A stretch of 64,000 nucleotides of DNA from DYFC01 sp041658585 (GTDB lineage Bacteria; Nitrospirota; Thermodesulfovibrionia; Thermodesulfovibrionales; SM23-35). Positions 51,003 to 59,671 of the stretch are shown one piece after another. Under the pieces are notes generated by a model, which was not told the origin of the DNA, did no database searches, and saw nothing but the letters and a program-made list of their open reading frames with translations. Both the position numbers and the translations under genes were made by a program. The stretch covers positions 1 to 64,000 of the forward strand of contig JBAZZX010000002.1 of NCBI GenBank assembly GCA_041658585.1, read 5' to 3'. Position 1 is the stretch's first letter; every line of letters begins with the position of its first letter.

Positions 51003-51770
51003 TTAGACTTCCTTCTTTACTTTGGCCTTTGACATCGTCAGTCCTATTCCCCCGAAGATGAAGAATATCGCAAAGCCCCACCACAAAGTATAGAAAACAT
51101 AGAATACCAGCAGGAACGTCATCAGAAAAACCTCATCCTTGACCTTTTTTGCATCAACTCCGTAGAAGTTGTATGAGGCCTCAACCGCCTTCTTGGTCAC
51201 ATCAGAGACGATCTTCGCTTCCTCGATCTTTCCTTCTTTCTTGAAGGCCTTGTCTATCTTGGGCAATACATTATTCCACTGCCTGAACAGCTGCTTCATA
51301 TCGTCAGTGCCCATTGCCTCTGCATATTTGGCCTTGATCTTGTCACCTTCATTCTTAAACATCATATCTGCATCCTCTAAAGCTGCCTTCAGCACAACAC
51401 CAAGGTCTCCTTCGATCTTTAGTTGAGCGCCGTTGACTACAACCTTGGCGCCCGGATTAATCATAAACAGCTTGGATGCCCGTTCAGCCCTTTTCTCAGC
51501 GTCACCCGGCTTGTCCTCAGGCTTACTCACATTGATAGTAGCTGAAAACATTTTGCCCATAAACTTCTCATTGCTCTTTTGTACCTTGGGAATGAAATAT
51601 GACGAACCCTTCGCAAGCTGGTTGAACAACTCATCAGCCCAGTCTAATCCATTCTGAGGTTGTCCCTCTGGAGTTTTCGGGAAAATTGGCGAAAATATCA
51701 GAAATAATACTACCCAAAAGGAGAGGGCCATGACTATCCCGAAACCCAAATGTTTTTTTGCCTGTGCCAT
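51003..51770 (-). CDS. Two-TM protein of the TauE-like unit, copy 2, unknown family
   Basis: The 255-residue protein has the same layout as copy 1: membrane helix (MALSFWVVLFLIFSPIFPKT), soluble domain, then LLVFYVFYTLWWGFAIFFIF and SKAKVKKEV. The soluble domain is 13 residues longer and clearly diverged (e.g. VSKPEDKPGDAEKRAERASK). Differential divergence of the soluble domain suggests the two copies recognise different ligands or partners. Family not recognised. Confidence 0.7.
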   Translation of the reverse strand: MAQAKKHLGFGIVMALSFWVVLFLIFSPIFPKTPEGQPQNGLDWADELFNQLAKGSSYFIPKVQKSNEKFMGKMFSATINVSKPEDKPGDAEKRAERASKLFMINPGAKVVVNGAQLKIEGDLGVVLKAALEDADMMFKNEGDKIKAKYAEAMGTDDMKQLFRQWNNVLPKIDKAFKKEGKIEEAKIVSDVTKKAVEASYNFYGVDAKKVKDEVFLMTFLLVFYVFYTLWWGFAIFFIFGGIGLTMSKAKVKKEV

Positions 51771-51772
51771 TT

Positions 51773-53029
51773 CTATCCCTCCTCTCTTAATTTTCCGATG
51801 TTTGCAAAGAACTTGCTGATGACCCAGAAGCCGAAGAATCCGACAACGATCCAGAAGATGATATTCCCGGCATATTCTATTTTCGAAGTAATAGACGGCG
51901 ATATGTTGATATATTCAAGTTCGGTCAGTTTTTTCGGCAGGGTTGAGGCCCTGTTGATAAAACCTGCTATGATAGACATAGCATAGAATCCCCTGATGTG
52001 GATTCCCTTCACGACTTTTGTCGTGAGCGCGCCGACCTGGATTCCGATCAGCGAACCGATAAGCATTCCCATCGCGAGCGTATAGAACACATAGCCGTAA
52101 ATCGCATACTGGAATATCGATGCAAGACCTGCGGTGAAGATGATCTGGAGGATGTCAGTGCCGACTGTCGTGGCTGTTGAAACGCCGAAGATGTAAACAA
52201 ACATCGGGAAAGTGACAAAGCCGCCGCCGACACCCATGATTGCGGCTAAAGCACCCACGATCAATCCGCCTATTGCAACAAAGAGCCAGGAGATCCTTCT
52301 TCCGCCGAAGTCTTCATCAAAGGTTATCATAGGAGGGATATTGATCTTTTGTATGCTTATTGACAGGGGAGTCATCCCTGATGGCCCGCCATGGGCGTCG
52401 TGTCCGCCACCGCCTCCGCCTGCCGGTTTCCTCGTTGATTTGATAAAATCTATCATGGCATATGTACCGAGGAAGCCTAACAATACTGCATAGACCGTAC
52501 TGATAAATGCTTCACTTAACAAGGGGTCTTTGTTGTAGATTGTTTTATTGAGCCAGCCGCCAATAAAGGTGCCACCGCTCGAACCGATAAGAAATGCGAT
52601 TGCTAATTTTACCGATACGTTACCGAGCTTCTTGTGAACTGTCGTCCCCATAATAGCTTTCGCAAAGATATGGAAAACATCTGTTCCAACGGCAAGGATA
52701 CCTTTAACGCCTGCTGCCATAAGTGCCGGAGTGATAATAAACCCTCCTCCTGCACCGATACAACCGGTTATAAGACCCGCTGCCAGCCCCACTGCTATCG
52801 AAACCATGAATATCATGTTCGAATAGTGTGCAGGGGCATATGCGGTCTTACCGCCTATCATATCAGCTGCCTGCAAGAGTGTTATAGCCAGTATCGGCAT
52901 TAAAAGAATAAAAAGGATAAGAAGTTTCTTTCGATTTTTAATGATGCTCATCGAAACTTCATAATCCCACTTCGCATGGGCTATACTGGCTGCTTTCAGA
53001 AATTCATACATCTGTCTCGGAAAACTCAT
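51773..53029 (-). CDS. TauE/SafE-family permease, copy 2
   Basis: This 418-residue protein is the counterpart of 48737-49993, of identical length and with the same Gly/His linker. Substitutions concentrate in the N-terminal 50 residues (e.g. LFILLMPILAITLLQ) and near the C-terminus (INISPSITSKIEYAG). The transport core motifs GCIGAGGGF and GVGGGFVTF are unchanged. It begins 34 bases downstream of the gntR-type gene and is probably co-transcribed with it. Confidence 0.85.
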   Translation of the reverse strand: MSFPRQMYEFLKAASIAHAKWDYEVSMSIIKNRKKLLILFILLMPILAITLLQAADMIGGKTAYAPAHYSNMIFMVSIAVGLAAGLITGCIGAGGGFIITPALMAAGVKGILAVGTDVFHIFAKAIMGTTVHKKLGNVSVKLAIAFLIGSSGGTFIGGWLNKTIYNKDPLLSEAFISTVYAVLLGFLGTYAMIDFIKSTRKPAGGGGGGHDAHGGPSGMTPLSISIQKINIPPMITFDEDFGGRRISWLFVAIGGLIVGALAAIMGVGGGFVTFPMFVYIFGVSTATTVGTDILQIIFTAGLASIFQYAIYGYVFYTLAMGMLIGSLIGIQVGALTTKVVKGIHIRGFYAMSIIAGFINRASTLPKKLTELEYINISPSITSKIEYAGNIIFWIVVGFFGFWVISKFFANIGKLREEG

Positions 53030-53063
53030 CTCAAAACCTCCTTTTTAGGCATATTTACTTTTG

Positions 53064-53801
53064 TCACTTAATTCTATCAAATTCCATCTGTAACTTTTGT
53101 CTTGTCCCGCAACCTGTCAATCTTGAAAAAGCAATAGGGATTCCATCCGAGCTGATAATGGTCCTGCTTATAAGCAATGCCCAATCCCCGTCCCTGCCCT
53201 TTACCGCTGAAGGCACATTATCGGTAGTCTTTGTCACCTCAACAGACTGTATAACCTTGAATATCTTTTTGACGCCTTTATCCTCTATCAAGTCATAAAT
53301 TGATCTGCCGGACAGATTCTCACTGTCAATATCAGGGAGGATAAAAAGCGGAATAAATAATTCTTCTCTGTAAGATTCATCGTTAACGGTTTTTTTATAA
53401 AGAATGTAGTATATTTCACCCTCATTCATAAAAATCTTTCTTATCTCTTCCGTCACTCCCCTTAACCCCCTGTCTAAAATTTCTTTTTCCGTTTTCACCT
53501 CCTCTCCAAAGACGTCTTCCGATAATCTTGCCCTCATGATAATCCCCTGATGCGGCTCCGACAATGTTACAAAGGTTCCCTTTCCTTGTAGTCTCTTAAG
53601 ATAACCTTCCCTTACTAATTCCTGAATGGCTTCACGGACCGTCACCTTGCTTACATGATAGATTCTGCAGAGTTCGTCTTCGGGAGGGATCTGCGCCCCT
53701 GCAGGCCATTCTCCGTTTTCGATCTTTTCCAGAAAGATCGAATATATCTGGACATAAAGTTTTTCCTTGCTTCCTCTGTCTACTGTTTTTTCAATCTTCA
53801 T
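53064..53801 (-). CDS. GntR/HutC-type transcriptional regulator
   Basis: The 245-residue protein has a GntR winged helix (KLYVQIYSIFLEKIENGEWP, PPEDELCRIYHVSKVTVREA, GKGTFV) and a C-terminal UTRA ligand-binding domain (about residues 85-240). It is first in the transcript of the second permease unit and probably represses it until a ligand is bound. Inverted repeats upstream (53908-53985) are good candidates for its operators. Confidence 0.9.
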   Translation of the reverse strand: MKIEKTVDRGSKEKLYVQIYSIFLEKIENGEWPAGAQIPPEDELCRIYHVSKVTVREAIQELVREGYLKRLQGKGTFVTLSEPHQGIIMRARLSEDVFGEEVKTEKEILDRGLRGVTEEIRKIFMNEGEIYYILYKKTVNDESYREELFIPLFILPDIDSENLSGRSIYDLIEDKGVKKIFKVIQSVEVTKTTDNVPSAVKGRDGDWALLISRTIISSDGIPIAFSRLTGCGTRQKLQMEFDRIK

Positions 53802-53907
53802 ATGCTTATTAATTCATGTCTTTATAACTAATCATAAATAAAGCAATGAATGTGCCATACGCGTAACATGCCGATACTAAAGCTATATTTTAATTATTGA
53901 AGAATAA

Positions 53908-53985
53908 ATTGCAACTTATTGTTGCAATTACCTTGCAATAAACACTGTTTTGTGGCTTTTTTAGATGTGCAATTTAATGTTGCGG
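53908..53985. promoter_or_regulatory. Two operator-like inverted repeats upstream of the gntR-type gene
   Basis: ATTGCAAC-TTATT-GTTGCAAT (53908-53928) is a perfect 8-bp repeat with a 5-bp spacer. GTGCAAT-TTAAT-GTTGCGG (about 53967-53985) has the same geometry with mismatches, and a half-site TTGCAAT lies between. They precede the gntR-type gene by over 100 bases and adjoin the 3' end of the sigma54-activator gene. Confidence 0.5.
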
Positions 53986-53992
53986 AGAAACA

Positions 53993-55294
53993 TTATGTTT
54001 CTATTTTTAGTTTTCTGAGTTTTCTTTGGAGCTGCTGCCGGTGTATGCCGAGTTCAAAGGCTGCCTTTGAGATATTACCGCCTGACTTTTGCAGGGAAGA
54101 CCAGATTAATTCTTTCTCGACATTTTTAATAGTCTCTTTCAGCTTTAGAGAAGGGCTTATCTTTTGCGACGGGAATTGCTGCAAACTTGCAGGCAGGTCC
54201 GCAGGGAGTATATCGGGACTGTTTGCAAAAGATACGGCGCGTTCTATAATATTCTCAAGTTCCCTGATATTACCGGGATAGGAATAGTTTGTCAGAATGC
54301 TCATGGCTTCTTCGCTTATGTTTTTGATCAGCAGGTCCTTCCTCTTGTGGGCATGTTTTTCGATAAAATGATTCACTAAAACGGAAATATCTTCAATCCT
54401 GTTTCTTAAAGGCGGCAGATGGATGTTTATAACATTCAGCCTGTAAAACAGGTCTTCCCTGAAAACGCCCTTTTTGCAGGCCATATCAAGGTCTATGTTG
54501 GTTGCGGAAATGATCCTCAGATTCACTTTCTTTTGCCGGGAACCGCCTATTCTCATAACATCGCCTTCCTGCAATACCCTCAGGATTTTTACCTGGAAGA
54601 GTGGAGATACGTCTCCGATCTCGTCAAAGAATACGGTACCTCCGTCGGCAATCTCAAGCAGACCTTTTTTTGTATAATTGGCGCCGGTGAAGGCCCCCTT
54701 TTCGAAACCGAAAAGTTCCGATTCAAGCAGGGTATCGGGGATGGCGCTGCAGTTGATGACGGCAAAAGACCTTTCGTTCCTCGGGCTCCATTTATGAATC
54801 GCGCGTGCGACAAGCTCCTTTCCTGTACCGCTTTCTCCCGTAATCAATACGTTGCTCTCGCTTACGGCAGCCTTTTTGATAAGACCGAAGACCCCCTGCA
54901 TCAGCGCGCTCGTTCCTATAGTTTCATCAAAACCATATTCCGTATTGAGTATCTTCTTTTTGTGTCCCTTGATGATGTCGCTTAAGATTTCAGCGGTAAG
55001 GGGTTTTTCGATGTAATCCGTTGCGCCGAGCCTCATTGCTTCTACGGCCTTTTTTACATCAGGAGTTGAAAAGGTGATGACGGGGATCTGCTGCCGCAGG
55101 TCTAATAAACTCTGTTTCCATTCCTTGACGTCAAGGTCGAGGAGGGCTAAATCATATTGCAGCAAATTCACGGGATCGGTGCCGACCGGAATGCCTTTTT
55201 GTTTCATGTCCTGCTTGCCGGCCGTAATCCTTACGGATTTAAATAATGCGGCTATTTTTTTCGATTCGCCGGAAATAACGAGCACATTGCGCAT
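53993..55294 (-). CDS. Sigma54-dependent response regulator, NtrC family
   Basis: The 433-residue protein has an N-terminal receiver (YDLALLDLDVKEW with the phosphoacceptor, DYIEKPL with the conserved Lys), an AAA+ domain (GESGTGKELVARAIHKWSPR, ELFGFEKGAFTGA for sigma54 contact, GGTVFFDEIGDV, LRNRIEDI) and a Fis-type HTH (NISKAAFELGIHRQQLQRKL). It activates sigma54 promoters. No cognate kinase is adjacent. The receiver lacks a clear acidic pair (VLVISGESKK), so it may be atypical. Confidence 0.93.
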   Translation of the reverse strand: MRNVLVISGESKKIAALFKSVRITAGKQDMKQKGIPVGTDPVNLLQYDLALLDLDVKEWKQSLLDLRQQIPVITFSTPDVKKAVEAMRLGATDYIEKPLTAEILSDIIKGHKKKILNTEYGFDETIGTSALMQGVFGLIKKAAVSESNVLITGESGTGKELVARAIHKWSPRNERSFAVINCSAIPDTLLESELFGFEKGAFTGANYTKKGLLEIADGGTVFFDEIGDVSPLFQVKILRVLQEGDVMRIGGSRQKKVNLRIISATNIDLDMACKKGVFREDLFYRLNVINIHLPPLRNRIEDISVLVNHFIEKHAHKRKDLLIKNISEEAMSILTNYSYPGNIRELENIIERAVSFANSPDILPADLPASLQQFPSQKISPSLKLKETIKNVEKELIWSSLQKSGGNISKAAFELGIHRQQLQRKLRKLKIET

Positions 55295-55469
55295 AGAGGT
55301 ATTTTACCCCTAATAAGGCAGATATTGTTAAATGTTTTTTAAAATTCCTATTGACAGGTCGCTTTTTACATCCTAATAATGCTTCTATAGTTAAAGATAG
55401 TCATGTCAGGTTTTACATGTTTGTCCGAATGAATCGGTGTTGGTTCCAAGAGTTTTGCAATAACGTTAA

Positions 55470-55580
55470 TTTTCTGTATCAACTATCGGTTATGGCGAAT
55501 CAAAACCCGTCACATTAAACGATACGGCGGAAGGAAGGGCCGCAAACAGGAGAGCTGAAATACTCGTACTCTCTAAGTAA
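55470..55580 (+). pseudogene. Remnant of an OmpA/MotB-like C-terminal domain
   Basis: A 36-codon frame reads STIGYGESKPVTLNDTAEG then RAANRRAEILVLSK-stop, the end of an OmpA-like peptidoglycan-binding domain (NRRxE signature). An in-frame TAA (55467-55469) blocks the upstream side and no start or upper domain remains. It is on the strand opposite to its neighbours. It is a gene relic in the 377-bp gap 55295-55671. Confidence 0.75.
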
Positions 55581-55612
55581 GCCTATTTTTCTATCTTATA
55601 ACTGATTTGACA

Positions 55613-55660
55613 TAAAGGCTTTTCGGGGGCGACACAATAACCTCCGAAAAGCCTTTATAA
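55613..55660 (-). terminator. Long hairpin downstream of yajQ
   Basis: ATAAAGGCTTTTCGG and CCGAAAAGCCTTTAT form a 15-bp stem with a loop of about 17 bases, 11 bases past the yajQ stop. There is no strong U-tract; it could be a terminator or an mRNA stabiliser. Confidence 0.6.
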
Positions 55661-55671
55661 TTGGAACGGGT

Positions 55672-56169
55672 CTATCTGTAGTTTATAAATTCGATATTAA
55701 AATCAAACTCTTTGCTTTTCAGCATTGCTATGACAGACTGAAGGTCGTCTATCTTTTTTGCTCTTACCCTCACCTGATCTTTCTGTATTTCCGCCTGGGC
55801 CTTGATCTTGGTGTCTTTAATGAGTTTTACGATTTCCTTTGCCCTCTCAGTGGAAATTCCCTGCTGGAGAGTAAGCGTCTGCCTGAGCGTTTCACCGGCT
55901 GCTTTTTCGATTTTGCCGAAAAGCAAGGTTTTCAGAGGCACATTACGTTTTACCAGTTTATTTTTCAGGATTTCAATTACGCTCTTGAGTTTATATTCAT
56001 CATCCGAAATGATTCCAATCTCCGACTTGTCCTTATCAAGTTCAAGGCTTGTTTTACTTCCCTTGAAATCAAACCTTTGTCCTATTTCCTTTACCGCCTG
56101 CTGGACCGCATTTGAGACCTCCTGCAAATCCACCCTGCTCACAATATCAAAAGAATGTTCATCCGCCAT
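55672..56169 (-). CDS. yajQ: YajQ-family nucleotide-binding protein
   Basis: The 165-residue protein is a complete YajQ: SFDIVSRVDLQEVSNAVQQA at the start, RFDFKGSKTSLELDKDKSE, and a second ferredoxin-like half with KIKAQAEIQKDQVRVRAKK. Homologues bind c-di-GMP or RNA. It sits alone between a hairpin and a gap of about 160 bp. Confidence 0.95.
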   Translation of the reverse strand: MADEHSFDIVSRVDLQEVSNAVQQAVKEIGQRFDFKGSKTSLELDKDKSEIGIISDDEYKLKSVIEILKNKLVKRNVPLKTLLFGKIEKAAGETLRQTLTLQQGISTERAKEIVKLIKDTKIKAQAEIQKDQVRVRAKKIDDLQSVIAMLKSKEFDFNIEFINYR

Positions 56170-56329
56170 ATATTACTCCTTTAAAGTTGAGTTTAGCTGA
56201 ATCATTATACCCAAATTGAGCGCTTCTACGCCATAGGTAAAAAAGTGAAGTGTTTGAACATCATGAGGTTGATAAATAGAAACTTTCCCCCCTTGCAAAA
56301 AGGGGGGCAGACTATTGATTTAAAAAAAC

Positions 56330-56474
56330 TTAAGCAATCTCTACGAACTGGATATCAAAGGCAAGATCTTTACCGGCCAGAGGATGATTCGCATCAAAGG
56401 TAACAGATCTTACCGTCATGCAATTTGCCGGTATAATGAACCTTTACGGTATCGCCGCTTTTTGCTTGGTCCAC
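56330..56474 (-). pseudogene. Internally deleted SlyD-like peptidyl-prolyl isomerase gene
   Basis: A GTG start directly after rpsU gives QAKSGDTVKVHYTGKLHDGK, the FKBP N-terminus. It then runs into a stop after a few codons. In the neighbouring frame the SlyD C-terminus TFDANHPLAGKDLAFDIQFV continues to TAA at 56330. About 80-110 codons between (active-site FKBP region, IF domain) are missing, and the two ends are joined out of frame. Together with the RRM and rpsU genes it formed one transcript. Confidence 0.8.
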
Positions 56475-56476
56475 GG

Positions 56477-56671
56477 TTATTCTTTTCTCTTGGTCCTGAA
56501 GGATTTCATCCTCTTCTTCCGCGCTTCTCTCTGTTTGCGTTTCTCCTTGGTAGAAGGTTTCTCAAAATAACTGCGCTTTTTTATCTCCCTGAAGAGCCCT
56601 TCTTTCTGGAGCTTGTTCTTAAGTGTTTTTAATGCTTTTTCTATATCGTTGCCAAATACTCTAATCTCCAA
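56477..56671 (-). CDS. rpsU: 30S ribosomal protein S21
   Basis: The 64-residue protein begins MEIRVFGNDIEKALKTLKNK and has the S21 core EGLFREIKKRSYFEKPSTKE with a very basic C-terminus. It starts 6 bases after the RRM gene. S21 directly downstream of an RRM protein is a known arrangement in cyanobacteria, where both respond to cold. Confidence 0.95.
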   Translation of the reverse strand: MEIRVFGNDIEKALKTLKNKLQKEGLFREIKKRSYFEKPSTKEKRKQREARKKRMKSFRTKRKE

Positions 56672-56677
56672 GATATT

Positions 56678-57016
56678 TTATCTCCATCCTCTCCCTGTTT
56701 CCTTTTTCTTTCCAAATCCCCCGCCTCCGCCTGGTCTGCCTCCCGGCCCGCCGTGTCTTTCCTTCGGCGGTCTCGGTTTTGCCTCGCTTACGGTAAGTTT
56801 CCTTTCCATAAACAGTGTTTCGTTAAGGGCTCCTATTGCCTTCTGGGCATCTTCAGACGTTGCCATCTCGACAAACCCGAAACCCCGGGGAACTCCGGTA
56901 TTGAGGTCGGTTATTATCTTTACCGATTCAACTTCTCCGTGCTCCGAAAAAAGCTTCCTGATGTCTTCTTCTGTTGCCTGAAAAGGTAAGTTGCCCACGT
57001 AAATCTTCTTTTCCAT
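56678..57016 (-). CDS. RRM-type RNA-binding protein
   Basis: The 112-residue protein has a single RNA-recognition motif: RNP-2 IYVGNLPF and RNP-1 RGFGFVEM, with a Gly/Pro/Lys-rich tail (GGPGGRPGGGGGFGKKKETG). Such glycine-tailed RRM proteins act as RNA chaperones, often cold-induced. It heads the transcript with rpsU. A terminator-like hairpin in its leader suggests control by attenuation. Confidence 0.94.
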   Translation of the reverse strand: MEKKIYVGNLPFQATEEDIRKLFSEHGEVESVKIITDLNTGVPRGFGFVEMATSEDAQKAIGALNETLFMERKLTVSEAKPRPPKERHGGPGGRPGGGGGFGKKKETGRGWR

Positions 57017-57043
57017 TCCCGCTCTCCTGTTTCTATCAATAAT

Positions 57044-57075
57044 AAAAAACCCCGGGGGCTTCTAAAGTACCCGGG
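57044..57075 (-). promoter_or_regulatory. Terminator-like hairpin in the RRM-rpsU leader (possible attenuator)
   Basis: On the minus strand CCCGGG, a 13-base loop, CCCGGGG, then TTTTTT form a classical intrinsic terminator 28 bases before the RRM start. No minus-strand gene lies between it and the divergent transketolase gene at 57268, so it does not serve an upstream gene. It probably acts on the RRM transcript itself. No other clear feature is seen in 57076-57267 apart from a TATAAT at 57203-57208. Confidence 0.6.
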
Positions 57076-57267
57076 ATTGCCCTAACTTCAAAAGTTCAGA
57101 ATCATTATAAATAAAAATGACCTCATTTGTAAATTAAATATTACAATAGCCGTAAAAAAATATCAATAAACTCAAAGGATAACCCTTTTCCGCGGTTTTC
57201 GATATAATTTAAGTATATTAAAAAGGTCAAACCGAAAATCGTATTATTTGGTTTAAGGAGGAATCGA

Positions 57268-59118
57268 ATGTCAGATATAGCACAACTGGAAAAAATCTCA
57301 AAATCAATCCGCTATTATATTATCACTTCAACCATAGAGGCCGGTTCAGGGCATCCCTCATCCTCTTTGTCTGCAACAGACCTGATGACGGGTCTTTTAT
57401 TCGGCGGCGTCTTCAGATTTGATGCGGACAATCCGGAGCAGCCGAATAATGACCGCCTGATCTTTTCCAAAGGCCATGCGTCGCCCCTTTTCTATGCATT
57501 ATGGGCCGCCGCAGGAAAAGTGTCCGAAGCGGAACTTATGACGTTGAGAAAATTCGGAAGTCCCCTCGAAGGTCATCCGACGACTGCCTTTAAATATACT
57601 GAAGCCGCAACCGGTTCACTTGGACAAGGTCTCTCTATCGGATTAGGGATGGCTCTAAATGCAAAATATATCGATAAGCTGCCTTACAGGACCTATGTGC
57701 TTCTCGGAGACAGTGAAATGTCCGAGGGATCTCAATGGGAAGCGATACAGGTTGCCGCCTATTACAAATTAAATAACCTTATCGGGATTATCGACGTCAA
57801 CCGTCTCGGACAGCGCGGCGAAACAATGTATGGTCATGACCTCCATGCTTATGAGCAAAGGGTCTCCTCCTTCGGCTGGGAAACAATACTGATTGACGGC
57901 CACTCTTTCCCGGAGATCCTCTCAGCCTATGAGAAAGCCGTTCAGGTTAATTATAAACCGGTCATGATAATTGCAAAAACTATAAAAGGAAAAGGAATCT
58001 CTTTTATTGAGGACAAAAACGGGTGGCACGGAAAACCTCCTAAAAAAGAAGATTTGGATAAGGCTTTACATGAATTGGGAACTGTCGATACCTCGACCAA
58101 AGGAAAAATTACAAAACCGGATGATCTAAAGCCGGCGACCGAGGCCCCGAAAAAAATACTGGAAATAAATTATCCCTCCGACAAACCCGTAGCTACACGC
58201 AAGGCATACGGTAAAGCCCTTGTCCGCATATTTCCGAAATATCCCGGCATAGTGGTTTTGGACGCCGAGGTAAGCAATTCCACATTTTCCGAAATGTTTA
58301 AGGAACAATTTCCCTGGCGTTTTTTTGAAATGTTTATAACCGAACAGAACATGGTCGGTACGGCTTTAGGTCTGAGCAGGAGGGGAAAGATTCCTTTTAT
58401 CTCAACCTTCGCGGCATTTTTTACAAGGGCTTTCGACCAGATAAGGATGAGTCAATACTCGGAGGCAAATATAAAATTCTGCGGATCACACGCCGGCGTG
58501 TCTATTGGAGAGGACGGCTCTTCACAAATGGGACTTGAAGATATTGCGATGTTCAGGGCGGTGCTGAACAGCGTTGTCCTCTATCCCTCTGATGCAGTGT
58601 CGGCTGAAAAGCTCGTTGAAGAGGCTGCAAAACATTACGGTATTGTCTATATACGCACTACGAGAAACGATACTCCCGTTCTTTACGGAAGCGATGAAGC
58701 CTTTTATATCGGAGGGTGCAAAGTCCTGAGATCAAGCGGGGATGACCATGTTACGGTTATCGCTGCAGGCATTACTCTCTACGAAGCTCTCAAAGCCTAT
58801 GATGAGCTGATTAAAGAAGGCATATTTATTCGTGTTATCGATCTTTACAGCGTAAAGCCGGCTGACATAAAAACACTTTGTGAAGCGGCCCGGAATACAA
58901 AAGCAATTATTACCGTAGAAGACCATTTCGCCGAAGGCGGCATCGGAGAAGCCGTCGGAAGCGCGCTCCGCAATCAGCCTGTCCCTGTCCACTCCCTTGC
59001 GGTTCGGAAAATGCCGAAAAGCGGAAAGACACGGGAGCTTCTCGATTATGAGGAAATTTCCGGGGATGCAATTATTAAGAAGGTAAAGGAATTGCTCACT
59101 GCTCTGCCGCCTTTTTAA
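57268..59118 (+). CDS. tkt: Transketolase
   Basis: The 616-residue single-chain enzyme has the thiamine diphosphate motif (GDSEMSEGSQWEAIQVAAYY), N-terminal TIEAGSGHPSSSLSATDLMT, FSKGHASPLFYAL, the pyrimidine domain (TEQNMVGTALGLSRRGKIPF) and a C-terminal domain. Its length and motifs resemble the animal/archaeal-like subgroup of about 620 residues rather than E. coli TktA (about 660). AAGGAGGA precedes the start. It transfers two-carbon units in the pentose phosphate pathway. Confidence 0.95.
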   Translation: MSDIAQLEKISKSIRYYIITSTIEAGSGHPSSSLSATDLMTGLLFGGVFRFDADNPEQPNNDRLIFSKGHASPLFYALWAAAGKVSEAELMTLRKFGSPLEGHPTTAFKYTEAATGSLGQGLSIGLGMALNAKYIDKLPYRTYVLLGDSEMSEGSQWEAIQVAAYYKLNNLIGIIDVNRLGQRGETMYGHDLHAYEQRVSSFGWETILIDGHSFPEILSAYEKAVQVNYKPVMIIAKTIKGKGISFIEDKNGWHGKPPKKEDLDKALHELGTVDTSTKGKITKPDDLKPATEAPKKILEINYPSDKPVATRKAYGKALVRIFPKYPGIVVLDAEVSNSTFSEMFKEQFPWRFFEMFITEQNMVGTALGLSRRGKIPFISTFAAFFTRAFDQIRMSQYSEANIKFCGSHAGVSIGEDGSSQMGLEDIAMFRAVLNSVVLYPSDAVSAEKLVEEAAKHYGIVYIRTTRNDTPVLYGSDEAFYIGGCKVLRSSGDDHVTVIAAGITLYEALKAYDELIKEGIFIRVIDLYSVKPADIKTLCEAARNTKAIITVEDHFAEGGIGEAVGSALRNQPVPVHSLAVRKMPKSGKTRELLDYEEISGDAIIKKVKELLTALPPF

Positions 59119-59521
59119 GGTCCTTTAAAAAAATCCCGGTAAGAGTCTTCATCCTTTTCACGGGAAGAAGCAAACCTGAACCGACGGTCAACATACCAGT
59201 AAAGGTCTCCCTGCTGATAACATGGGTTCCCTTTTCATTTCTTTCAAAAAGGAATTCATGCCTCGCTTCAAGTCCTTTCTTTCTCGCAATCCAGACGATA
59301 CGCTCCTGCGGGACTATTTCCTCTATCTGAAGTTTTACATGGATAGGTAAAAAAAACGGCCGCAGGGTGCATTTCAGCGATTTACCGTCCGTTAAGCTCC
59401 GGCCTTTCGTGCGCACATCTTTTAAAACCGTATTCCAGTTGACCCAGCACGCAAGATCGGTAAAAGTATCCCAGACTTTTTCTAATGTTGAGTTAATGGT
59501 TATTGTTTCTTTAATTACCAT
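59096..59521 (-). CDS. SRPBCC (START/polyketide-cyclase-like) protein
   Basis: The 141-residue protein has the helix-grip layout: KETITINSTLEKVWDTFTDL at the start, then alternating strands and a long C-terminal helix (VKRMKTLTGIFLKDLKKAAE). Such proteins bind hydrophobic ligands. The gene is convergent with tkt and overlaps it by 23 bases. Function unknown. Confidence 0.8.
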   Translation of the reverse strand: MVIKETITINSTLEKVWDTFTDLACWVNWNTVLKDVRTKGRSLTDGKSLKCTLRPFFLPIHVKLQIEEIVPQERIVWIARKKGLEARHEFLFERNEKGTHVISRETFTGMLTVGSGLLLPVKRMKTLTGIFLKDLKKAAEQ

Positions 59522-59538
59522 ATATTATTTATCAGATT

Positions 59539-59668
59539 GAGGCTCTTGCAAAAGTCTTGAAAAGATCAAAATGTCATGGTGAGCCTGTCGAACCATGTCT
59601 ATAATTCAACTACTTACATCACCCTTCGACAAGCTCAGGGTGACAAAAAGGACTTTTGCAAGAGGCTC
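59539..59668. mobile_element. MITE-like element, family 1, GAGGCTC subtype, with AGATT duplication
   Basis: Ends GAGGCTCTTGCAAAAGTC and GGACTTTTGCAAGAGGCTC bound 130 bp, flanked by AGATT on both sides. The interior is nearly identical to the copy at 23220. It lies directly beside the GGDEF relic. Confidence 0.85.
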
Positions 59669-59671
59669 AGA

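Larger units (their letters stand above)
47562..53029 (-). repeat. Tandem duplication of a three-gene unit (tauE-like, two-TM protein, usp)
   Basis: Genes 49993-47562 and 53029-50558 are the same three genes in the same order with the same spacing. The usp copies differ at three of 144 residues, the permease copies are roughly 90% identical by eye, and the middle genes are much more diverged (242 versus 255 residues). Confidence 0.92.

Noticed and set aside
55295..55671. Riboswitch in the gap upstream of the sigma54-activator gene
   Set aside because: The structured-looking stretch translates as the end of an OmpA-like domain, and no known aptamer motif is visible.
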